Below, piece after piece: positions 25,690 to 35,223 of a stretch of DNA of 64,000 nucleotides; position 1 is the stretch's first letter, and each line of letters opens with the position of its first letter. Position numbers and translations under genes: made by a program. The stretch comes from Macrobrachium rosenbergii (Eukaryota > Arthropoda > Malacostraca > Decapoda > Palaemonidae): positions 32,746,243-32,810,242 of the forward strand of contig NC_089744.1 in NCBI RefSeq assembly GCF_040412425.1, given 5' to 3'. Under the pieces are notes generated by a model. That model ran no database searches, was not told the origin of the DNA, and was given only the letters and a program-made list of their open reading frames with translations.

Positions 25690-27195
25690 TTTTTCTTGGT
25701 AATGCAAAAATCTTACATTCTAGTGATATTCAATCATTTACCTTTTCATTTTGCAACAAATTGGAAAGTCTCTGAGCACAATATTTCAATTTATGGTGAA
25801 TTTTTGAAATTCTTTATCCTTTGTTTTTGAAAAAATTTTTCCTTCAAATTATTATGTTGTTAGCTTCAACCCGTTATTCCAGTAAACTACCTAGGATTTA
25901 GGGGTAAGCAAAAACTCTGCTGAAAATCCGAATGTTTGGAAGAAATTCAAATTTTCACTTTGTCATAATTTTTGCGTCTGTCTTTGAGGTTAATTTTCAA
26001 GTAGGTTTAATCTTGTTTACATAAATTTTATACATGAAAATGTGCACAAAAAATCTTACATTCTAGTGATATTCAATACAAACAAAATAATTCAATATTT
26101 CAATTTATGATGTTGAAAAAGCTTTTATCAGTTTTGAAATATTTTCATATAAATTTTCAGCTGATAAGTTTTATACATGAAAATGTGCACAATTTCATGT
26201 AGAATACAACACAAAATAATTCATGGTTGTAGCTTTTAAGTTTTGAAATATTTTCATATAAATCAGGATAAGTGCCAAAATTTCAATGGTAGAAAATTGC
26301 CATTGTAAGCTAAAGATCTTACATTCTAGTGACATTCAATCATTTACCTTCATTTTGCAACAAACGAGAAGTCTCTAGCACAATATTTCGATTTATGGTG
26401 AATTTTTTAAAAACTTTTTCCTTACGTCCAACGCATAACTCTGCTGAAAATCTCAGAAATTCTTTAGTCACTTTGTCGTAATTTTTGCACCGTTTTCTAT
26501 TAGCCATTACATAAAGTTTTATAGATGAAAATGTGTGCAATTTCATGTAGAATACAACAAAAAAAACAACTCATGGTTGTAGCTTTTATCAGCTTTGAAA
26601 TATTTTCATATAAATCACGATGTGCCAAAATTTCAACCTTCGGTCAACTTTGACTCAACCGAAATGGTAGAAAAATGCAATAGTAAGCTAAAACTCATAC
26701 ATTCTAGTGATATTTAATCATTTAACTTCATTTTGCAACGAACAAGAAGTCTCTAGCGCAATATTTCGATTTATGGTGAATTTTTGGAAAAACTTTTTCC
26801 TTACGTCCACGCGTGCTGACTCTGCTGAAAAATCTCTGAAATTCTTTAGTCACTATGTTGTAGTTTTTGCACCATTTTCTATTAGCCATTACATAAAGTT
26901 TTATACATGAAAATGTGTGCAATTTCATGTAGAATACAACAAAAAATAACTTATGGTTGTAGCTTTTATCAGTTTTGAAATATTTTCATATAAATCATGG
27001 TAAGTGCCGAAATTTCAACCTTCGGTCAACTTTGACTCAACCGAAATGGTTGAAAACTGCAGTTGTAAGCTAAAACTCTTACATTCTAATAATATTCAAT
27101 CATTTACCTTCATTTTGCAACAAACGGGAAGTCTCTAGCACAATATTTCCATTTATGGTGAATTAAAAAAAAAAAAAAAAAAATTTTTTTTACGT
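25690..27195. repeat. Tandem array of the larger piggyBac copy, about five units
   Basis: Markers tctagtgatattcaat and variants occur near 25719, 26062, 26323, 26703 and 27083 (spacing 343, 261, 380, 380). Two leftmost units are internally rearranged. The sequence is the reverse complement of the array at 18120-19935. Both copies have five markers but carry different internal deletions. Confidence 0.9.
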
Positions 27196-27406
27196 CCGCG
27201 AGTTATGAATTCATGCATCATTTTGTGATATTTTCTCTGTGTTGCTTTGATAATTTTACACTTTGTTATATACCAAAATCATCGCAATTTAGTGTGCAAT
27301 ACAAAGAAAAAAAATAACTCATTAGCTTTAACCGTTTTGCTCATAGCACAATTTGTATACAATTATATATGAAATTTTTTTTCACGGTCATATATTCCAA
27401 TATTTA

Positions 27407-28334
27407 CCGTATTTGACGGCGTATAAGACACACTTTTTTAACAAGAAAAAAAATGGCCTAAAAAATCCCCCTGCGTCCTATGTACATAATGTAGGCTCAA
27501 AATTTAAGAATTTTGGCAGAAATTATACATGAAACGTCATGTAGATGTTGTAGCCTTGCCTAACATTCAGTGTTATCCTAATAACCTATTAAAAACACAA
27601 AGTTTATTATAATTATTTATCATTATCACACTTACCATCACCGCAATTACTACTGCTAGTATTATAATCAATATCTAAATTGTTATCGTTATTTTCATTA
27701 AAATGTGTTAATATCATTATCGTCGTCTACAGTGCATCGCCGCATTCCACATTTACAGACTTACAGTACGTGTGCTGCCACCTGTTGGTGATTATCTCGA
27801 GAGCTTTACGGATAACAAGGCTTCGTTCAGTTGGTAGTTGGCAATTCCTGCTAACATTCTCTTTACGCATAACAACATGGCTTCGATCAATTGGTGGTTG
27901 ACAATTCCTGCTACCATTCTCTTTAGGCATAATAAACAAGGCTTCGTTGAGTTGATACTTCGTAACTCGTGCTAGCATTCTCTTTTAAGAATAATAACAT
28001 GGCTTTGTTCAGTTTACAAATGAATGTGTTGCAATCTATTGGTAAACCTATGTGGTAGCTTTCAGCAGCAGACGAAACATTCGATCGTAGTAAATGGCTG
28101 ATTGTATAATACATATTTTGATAAATATAAATATGGTAAATAACTTCTTTATTAATGTTTTTGTTGATTCTGTTGGTAAGAAACAATATGCATATGATAA
28201 CTTAATACTACAGTTTTTACTTACCAAAATCATATGAGCATAAGCTAGGAAACCTTATTTTTTTTCCCTCAATGTCCTGCTGAAATTGGGGTGCGTCCTA
28301 TGCAGACATGCGTCTTATAAGCCATCAAATACGG
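27407..28334. mobile_element. TA-flanked DNA transposon nested in piggyBac, 928 bp
   Basis: Ends are ccgtatttgacggcgtataa and, inverted on the right, ccgtatttgatggcttataa. Subterminal gcgtcctatg is also inverted. TA flanks both sides (27405-27406 and 28335-28336). The other piggyBac copy supplies the empty site: its reverse complement reads caatatttatatatgataat, which is what remains here after removing the insert and one TA. This proves the borders and the TA duplication. No transposase frame is visible, so it is non-autonomous; TA targeting fits Tc1/mariner/pogo. Confidence 0.9.
27815..28012. repeat. Tandem repeat, about three units of 55-65 bp
   Basis: Units contain aacaaggcttcgttcagttg / ...caattcctgctaacattctc / tttacgcata with variation. 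They lie inside the nested transposon. A fourth, partial start (acatggctttgttcagtt) follows at about 27998. Confidence 0.8.
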
Positions 28335-28550
28335 TATATATGATAATGATATTTTTTTTCATTTCTGATGGTTGCATACTAAACTTCAGGCAATGACAAA
28401 AAAGGAGCCAAAAATGAACTCTTAACCTTAAAAACTAAGCTTGCTGTGATTTTTTGAAAAAAACTTTCTTTCCGCTTTGGCGCTAACTCTCAAACACAGC
28501 CGGCATACTGCAGACACTTGTAAATAGAGGCTCGGCGTTTAAGGGTTAAC

Positions 28551-28697
28551 AGAGGCGTCGATAACTGCTTATCAGCGCCAATATCCACTTATCAGTGCCA
28601 ATGAGCGCCAAAAACTATCGATTTCTGGTTATTGGCAGTTTTCGGTTATCGTCACGCCATCGAGAATGGAACCCCTGCTGATAACCGGGGAATGCTG
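28551..28697. mobile_element. Truncated MITE related to family A
   Basis: The right end reads aacccctgctgataaccggg then gaatgctgt. Its inverse resembles the start of the element at 40507 (cag-like end, then cggcaggggttccgttc). Several gataac/gttatc motifs are present. It abuts the right TTAA of the piggyBac element, so its left part is missing. Confidence 0.5.
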
Positions 28698-29819
28698 TAT
28701 CAGCATCTTTATTGCATTTAATGCAAGGATCCAACTTATTTCACCATATATACCGGATTAATAAAATTTGTGGAATGAAAACCTGACCTACTGATCAAGA
28801 GAGATTTTTATGATAATTCTAAAAACGTTCTACAGCACTTCTGGAATCAAAGAAAGGTATAAATTTTTGTGGTCAAATATTTTAAATAATTTTAACTGCT
28901 GAGCAACTGCAGGCAAGCTGCAAAAGATACATTATTGGATAAAGAAAACTAGCATGCTCTATCAAATGATATTGCTGCAAATCCTACACCAGATAAAGAT
29001 TTGAATACATCTCTATAAACTGTGTAATGTAAGCCTTTACATCTTATAAGTTATATTTCCTTTAGCTAATGATGTTCAGGGGTAAAGTACTATAGGCATA
29101 ATTTTGGAATAGATAATACATATTCATATGAATACATACATTACACATCATCCTGGATCTGAAGTGAATATAGAGCTAACCACACTAGCAAAGAAGATCA
29201 TTGCTTTGCCTATACCTGGTACTACTGCTTGGGGGAATATAACAGTTCTTAATAGCCAGCTTTTGCAGTACTAGGTCACTTATAATTTTGAATTTGATAA
29301 ATTAAATAAGATTTTAACTTATTTTACATAATTTCATTCTAAATTTGGTTAATTTGAATCCACATCATTTGCTTAGTTGGGGTATCAGCAATGCTCATTA
29401 CTTTTATCAAAGCCTTTCACTCCTTGGTGGGCTGAGAAAATTCTGGTCACGTCACATAAGGACAAACCAAGAAAAGTACTGTATCATGATACTTCTCACT
29501 TTACCCAAACCAAACCTAGAGCATGCTTAGAGAAATCTACCCTTTCCACAAAGGCTGACTCTGTAGAACTTTGACTAAAAGAGTCACAAGTGTGCTTCAT
29601 TTGACTTTCCTGTCAGACGAATGGTAATCACTTCCCAGATATGAAAGGGTTTTTGCTACATCCCTGACCTGCCATCATGCGATGCTCTTCCCTAACATAT
29701 ACATAATTTTTATAGGCTTCCTGGGTTAACTGTTATTTGCATTGTTGGCCCAAAAATTCCCATACCAGTTTTTACGCATTGGCTACTAAACATATTCGTT
29801 TTACTTTCATATGCTGCTG
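28698..29819. other. PLC-gamma intron segment
   Basis: About 1.1 kb without recognisable genes or repeats. Confidence 0.5.
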
Positions 29820-30472
29820 TTACCCTTTGAGATTCAGAGGATGATTATACACATCATCCATTTTTCAACCTGAGATTCTGAAGTTGTCATCAAATGATAT
29901 TTTAATATATTTGCAGAAATTGCAAAAAAGGTCACAATGACAAAATTTATATTTGACACATATGGAGGCTTCTTGTTGTTAAGGTCTCATATATATTATG
30001 ATTTATGACAAATTTGTATAAAAATTGACATAAATCATACTGCTCAATACTCAACTATAGCTTACATTTTTTAAAATGCAGTTTATGGTGTCATAAATGG
30101 CTCAAATAGTAATGAATTTCATGTTAGTGGGAAGAAAACTTATACTTTTACACTGTGTAAACAGAAATTGGATATCTCTTTTCTTCAGTTTATTGTTAAT
30201 TTTCAAACAAAAGTAACACAAATTTTACCATTTCAGCTAACTTTTACTCATGATATAATTTTTTTTTACTTTATGGTATTTCTAAGCATATCAGGATAGA
30301 GATAAACTGTCTAGCTTTAAAATTGCAACAAATTAATTCAAGTAGCACAAAGTATAACCTTACACTGAGTGATCAAGAAAATTATTGCGAAGCAGTTTTG
30401 CTCAGCCAGTTAAGGGTGTGTTCTATTACAAATGTTAACACCCCACCCCCCAACAAATTCTCAAAGGGTTAA
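29820..30472. mobile_element. piggyBac-like MITE, about 650 bp
   Basis: The left end reads TTA-ccctttgagattcag and the right end, inverted, TTAA-ccctttgagaatttg. The left TTAA has lost one A. The interior is non-coding and AT-rich with a short ccacccccca run near the right end. The CCCTTTGAGA terminus with a TTAA target matches piggyBac-mobilised MITEs but differs from the 17.7/22.5-kb family (cccttaaacgcc). Confidence 0.68.
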
Positions 30473-30586
30473 ATTAAAAATCCATGAAATTTTAAATCCT
30501 TAAAATCTACAAGTTTTTAATTCACAAAAATCTTTGTGTTGCCTAAACAAAAATTTAATAAGGCTCCAGATACCTAAAATACTTAC

Positions 30587-30704
30587 GAATAGATTTGGTG
30601 GTATACTTTGGAGCACAATCATAGTCACTTCCAATAATTTCTACTTCCACTAATGGAGATATGTACCCTCTTCCAGATTTAGTCAAGTGTCTTGCCCCTA
30701 ATAT
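30587..30704 (-). CDS. PLC-gamma exon: start of the C2 domain
   Basis: A 118-bp minus-strand exon with acceptor atttgcag and donor gtaagt. It reads ILGARHLTKSGRGY, ISPLVEVEIIGSDYD and CAPKYTTKSI plus one base that completes Arg in the next exon. It continues directly from NLNIK of the exon at 42109-42257. The family form is (V/I).GARHL.K.GRG...P.VE(V/I)E..G..YD...K.T. It is too short (39 codons) for a 60-codon ORF scan; homology, phase and splice sites support it. Confidence 0.95.
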
Positions 30705-31334
30705 CTGCAAATGAAGAACATACAACAATTAACAAAAAAGGGTAGTGAAGCATATGCTACATGTCAGTTCAATAATGACTGGTTTCCTCGCTACTTTTTT
30801 GCAAACCACCTGTTATTCCTAGTAGTACTGGAGATTTTCACTTTCCATCTTTACATAAGGGTCACCAAGCTCTTCAAAAGTGACATTCACTACTGGTTAT
30901 TCTCTCATGTGAACATCCTCATTTCATATTTATACTTTTCATTCTGAAGTAGTTTCAAAATACTTCCTCACCTGTGCTAGTGTTTCTTTTCAACTTAAGT
31001 TTCTTTACTTCAATCTTTAATATACTTTTATATAAGAACAAATATGAAAATTTAACATGTCATATTAAAACAAATATGAACAAACTTAAATATCAGGGAT
31101 GAATGAAGAAGAGTAAACATCCTTGTTGGTATGAAGACACCAGAGTATCTTGGGAAGTACAAGCACCAATTACTACATAATTACGCTAGGTGCCTCAAAA
31201 ACATACTGTAAGGCAATAAAGTACAGTATATAGCATGGATGTACTAGACACACATTCCTAGCCACTCAAAAACACTTAACGTACAAGAGCCCTTTAATAC
31301 TGTAGAGCACTTTCTTGCAATATGAAAAATTTTA
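30705..31334. other. PLC-gamma intron segment
   Basis: About 630 bases between the exon and the DIRS element; nothing recognised. Confidence 0.5.
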
Positions 31335-32185
31335 AATTGATTCTTATTTTTCATAACTCAACAAACCTTCGGTCTTAAGGCTAAATTCTCTGGCACTAGC
31401 TGGAGTCCAGTTAAAAGCAACAAAAGGAGCTGATGGCAACTGGCATCAGCCAATAGGGGAGGAGGAGGAAGCTACGCGACCTGCTTTACCCCCACTACAC
31501 ATCATCAACTCAGTTACCTTCTAGCCCAGAAAAAAATGAGGGGTGGCTTGAGGTGGTCCATGTCCGTATACGTTAAGACCAAAAGTTTGTTAGTTATGAC
31601 AAATACAAATTGATTTAAAATTTGTCATTTGTTTATATACAGAACAAACCTTGGTCTTAATGTAAGGATGACTTACTCTTGGAGGGAGGATAAGAAAGTC
31701 TTAGAACCAACTGGAGGTTCAGACCACCTGGGCTCACTTCCTGACCATAGGAAGAACATAGGAAAGAGTAAAAGCCTCTGATCTGCTGAACATACGCTAC
31801 TGAACAGCCAGATATCTGGGCTAATAGAAAATGAAGTCTATATCTTGATGAGGGTAAAGAAGTGTCGGAGACAACAAAACTTACGTTAGCCACCCATGTG
31901 TTTGTTGCCATTTCCCCTCTCCCCTTGTAAGAGAGAGGAATGGGACTTACTTCCATAAAGAATTTGTCCTGTGTAGGAACAAACATATAAAACTTCACAG
32001 AAAGGAAGCTTGCTCACCTGCATCTAACCAGTTCCAGCATATGATGGAATTATTCTCTCTACTGCCTGCCGGTAGATAAGAAAAAGAAAGAGAAGGGAAG
32101 ATGACCAGTCATCTCATTCACTCTCACTTTCATCTCCAACATCATAAAAAGACACTTACTGTTCTTGCCAGGGGCACTGGATGAG

Positions 32186-32960
32186 CTACACAACTTGTTG
32201 AGCAGCCACCACTGCACCCAAGGAAAAAGTGTCCAAGGACCTGTGGGCAATGTCCCACAGATAAAAGGATATGAAGGTGGTCTGGCGAATCACTTTATGT
32301 AACCAAAAGGAGATAGTCTTCTTGGACACTTCTTCCTTGTTCCGGCCTGTGCAAACAAAAAGTCTCCGGCTATCAAGTCTGAGATGCCAAATCCTTTTTA
32401 GACAGCTACACAGTGCCTTGACGGGGCATAACAACATTTCATCTGGGTCATCACCAACAAAATCCAGGAGAGAGGGGATCAAGGACAACTCGAATCTGTC
32501 ATCATGAATAAGGGATTTTGAGTCTTAGCTACGAATTCTGGGACAAATTCGAAGGCTACAGAACTCCAACCCCTCGTATGTTTAAAATCAAAAGACAGTC
32601 CATGTAGTTCGCTGACCCTCTTTGAAGAAGCCAAGACCGATAAGAAAACCGTCTTGAGGGTTAAATATCTGTCTGTTGAGCCTCGCAAGGGTTCATATGG
32701 AGGGCAAGTAAGACTGCTAAGCACCATGGTTAGGTCCCAATTTGGAAGTTTTAAATCTTTTGAGGAACAGGACTGCTCGAAACTCTTGAGAAGCATAGAA
32801 ACCTCCCATGATAAAGAGAGATCTACATCTTTTAAATGAAGAACTAGTCCTATAACCAGTCAGTAACCCTTGATGGCTGAAATCGAGAGTAATTTCTCCC
32901 TATGGAGAAAGATGAGGAAGTCCACTACTTGTTGAATAGAAGTTCTGACAGGAGAGAAAC
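32186..32960 (-). pseudogene. DIRS tyrosine recombinase, broken
   Basis: The recombinase that would integrate the circular DIRS DNA. The first piece (32796-32479) reads LPNWDLTMVLSSL, EPLRGSTDRYLTLKTVFL, SSKRVSELHGLSF and FVAKTQNPLF, the region containing the first catalytic Arg. A frameshift follows. The second piece (32488-32186) reads LLCPVKALCSCLKRIW, RRLFVCTG and SKKTISFWLHKVI, then IAHRSLDTFSLGAVV, where the catalytic H..R..Y region is expected. The same domain survives in copies A (12486-12812) and C (about 17.1-17.5 kb). The frameshift and degraded C-terminus make it non-functional. Confidence 0.82.
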
Positions 32961-33142
32961 CCCGTTGACAACATCAGTCACAGTAGACTGCCCATTTTCC
33001 TTAATACATGGCGGTAGATGATCTTCTGAGGTAGCCCTACATTTCCGTCACTGCTCTGTGAGAAAAGCCTTTTGCTCACAAGAGATACTCGAGTCTCCAG
33101 CCGTGAAGAGATAGGGACCCTACCGATCAGTGAAACCCCTCT

Positions 33143-33884
33143 TTATGTGGTTGGCAAAGAAGGTTGTAAACATGGAGGAATCTCTCTCGGAGCTTCGGTC
33201 AACAAGGTTAGAAGATCAGGAAACCAATCTACATGTGGCCACATGGGAGCCACTAGGGTCATCCTGAGGTTCTGGGAGATCATCACTCTGCTGATCACTT
33301 GACAGATTAGGCAAAAGGGAGGAAAGGCATATGCTTCCAGGTTATCCCAGGGATGATGAAGGGTGTCCTCTGCCACGGCCCAGGGATCTGGAATGAACTG
33401 AACAAAATAACCTCTAGTTTTCTGCTGAACCTTGTTGCAAAAAGGTCTACCATGGGCCTTCCCCACAGATGGAATAGCCTTTCCTTCCCCAGTACCTAAA
33501 CCCGATGACTCAGCTCGTCTGCCACGACGTTCCTCTTGCCTGGGATGTATCTGGTTGAGAGGACTACTAAATGGGAGCCAGCCCACCGGTGTAACTGTGC
33601 AGTCAATTTGTGAAGATGACGGGACACTAGCCCCTCTGTTTGCAGACAAGAGCTGCCACTGTAGTGTTGTTGGACATGAGTACCATGGAGTGCCCTATCA
33701 CCCTTTTTTGGAATTCCTGATGTTCTAGGAAGGGTGCCTTTAGCTCCAGGATGTTGATATGAAGCTGTTTCTCTTGGGGACCACACAGTCCTGATGTTAG
33801 GAGATCTTCCAAGGGCATTCCCCAACCTTTGTATGAAGCGTCCGAAGACAGGAGGATTTCCAAAGGGGGAGAGTGAAGAGACAC
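33143..33884 (-). pseudogene. DIRS RNase H and pol tail, broken
   Basis: At 33884-33627 the minus strand reads LSSDASYKGWGMPLE, HINILELKAP and SNNTTVAALV, the RNase H pattern (DAS..GWG, E, DN.T); the usual DN.T is SNNTT here. A frameshift leads to SRHLHKLTAQLHRWAGSHLV and YIPGKRNVVADELSHRV at about 33660-33500. Then 33440-33143 gives IPDPWAVAEDTLHHPWDN, LEAYAFPPFCLI and VAPMWPHVDWFPDLLTLL, the characteristic region after RNase H. Part of the DIRS pol gene, immediately 3' of the reverse transcriptase. Confidence 0.82.
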
Positions 33885-34059
33885 TCCTATGGTCAGGTTC
33901 TCATCATCTAGCCACCATGCTAAGTATTACTTTACCTCTTTCAATAGAGGAACAAGAAGCATGCGGAAATCCCTCTAAGGGGACCAAAATTCCTTCAGTC
34001 TCCACTGAGCGAGCAAAGGTGAAGATGACCGGGAAGAACCAGTTTTTCTAAGGATGCCA

Positions 34060-34890
34060 AGTAACTTAGGATGACCTGCCACTGACAAGCTGGATGCTTC
34101 TTTTTGAACAGGAAGAACTGGGCTATGCTCCTGAACTTGACTATTCACTGATCTGATGGAAACAACTTTGCCGCTGTCTTGTCTACAATCGTGCCCAGGT
34201 AAAAAAGGATCCTCTAACTAGGCGAAAGATTCGTCATCTCCAGATCTATCACAATGCCTATGCTGTGACAAAATTGGAGTGGACAATCTCTGTCCTGAAT
34301 CAGCTTTACCCGAGAACTTGCGAATCCCATGAGAATGAGCCCAAGTTGAGACTAGGGTGAACACTTGTAAACACCTGTGGGGCTGCTGATAGGCCGAAGC
34401 AAATTGGTAGACTCTCTCTCCAAGGCTGAAGCAAAGAAACTTCATGGATGACTGGTGAATTTGAATCCGTGAGTAAGCATCCTTCAGGTCTATAGTCAGC
34501 ATAAAGTTGTCCTTCCTGATGGCTGCAAGGACTGTGCATGGGGTTTCCATCTTGAATTGAAACTTCCTGATCAAAAGGTTGAGAGTCGACAGGTCTATTA
34601 CTGGTCTTTCCAAATCGCCCACTGCCTTGGGAACCAGAAAGATGCAACTGTAGAAACCTGGAGAAGGGTCTTGAATTATCTCCACAGCCCCCATTACCAT
34701 CATTTTCTTCACTTCCTCTTGGAGAGCTAGAAGCTTCGGTGATCCTGGAGCATATGTTGATTGGTGAAGGAGAACCTTGGAGAGGGGAGGAGGAAACTCG
34801 AAGGGTAGTAGATATCCCATCTGTAGAACATCTACTAGCCAGGTCTGCACTCCATACTGCTGCCAAGCTGCCCAGTGGTTCAACAGACAC
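34060..34890 (-). pseudogene. DIRS reverse transcriptase, active-site box missing
   Basis: The frame at 34883-34218 reads VKKMMVMGAVEIIQDPSPGF, SCIFLVPKAVGDLERPVIDL, STLNLLIRKFQFKMET and LTIDLKDAYSRIQIHQSS, the fingers and palm of a DIRS/gypsy-like reverse transcriptase including the first catalytic Asp (DLKDAY). After AHSHGIRKFSG the sequence should give the YLDDWL active-site box. Instead it passes through a frame change to GIVIDLEMTNLSP, so the box with the remaining catalytic Asp pair appears deleted. Two overlapping frames carry pieces, showing frameshifts. The copy cannot encode a functional enzyme. Confidence 0.84.
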
Positions 34891-34930
34891 TCCCCCCCAC
34901 CCCCACTGAAGGCAGCGTGTGGGGAGGGGA

Positions 34931-35211
34931 AAAGTTAAGTATACCTTAGTTTAACCAGACCACTGAGCTGATTAACAGCTCTCCTAGGGCTGGCCTGAAG
35001 GATTAGACTTATTTTATGTGGCTAAGAACCAATTGGTTACCTAGCAACGGGACCTACAGCTTATTGTGGAATCCGAACCACATTATAGTGAGAAATGAAT
35101 TTCTATCACCAGAAATAAATTCCTCTAATTTTTCATTGGCTGGCCGGAGCCTCGAACTCTGGCCTAGCCGGGTGCTAGCCGAAAACCACCAACTCATCCA
35201 ACGAGTAACTA
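34931..35211 (-). mobile_element. tRNA-derived SINE inserted in DIRS copy B
   Basis: A 281-bp insert flanked by the 12-bp target duplication gtggggagggga (34919-34930 and 35212-35223). Read on the minus strand, its head has a tRNA-like region with an A-box-like tggatgagttggtgg and a B-box-like agttcgaggctcc. This is followed by a body containing aataaattcctctaa and ccaattggttacctagcaac (plus-strand forms) and an A/T-rich tail at 34931. The layout and duplication are typical of a LINE-mobilised SINE. It separates the Gag and pol parts of the DIRS element and is therefore younger than it. Confidence 0.87.
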
Positions 35212-35223
35212 GTGGGGAGGGGA

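Larger units (their letters stand above)
22514..28549 (+). mobile_element. piggyBac element, 6.0 kb, broken transposase, with nested insertion
   Basis: TTAA copies at 22514-22517 and 28546-28549 flank inverted ends (ccctttaacgcctactggac on the left; the inverse of cccttaaacgccgagcctct on the right). Order from the left: subterminal boxes, transposase pseudogene (22873-25193), a (TA)n tract, a 380-bp tandem array (25690-27195), a nested TA-flanked transposon (27407-28334), then the right end. The left 280 bp and the array-to-right-end part are shared with 17696-20203 in the opposite orientation. It sits in the PLC-gamma intron between exons 30587-30704 and 21892-22031. Confidence 0.92.
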
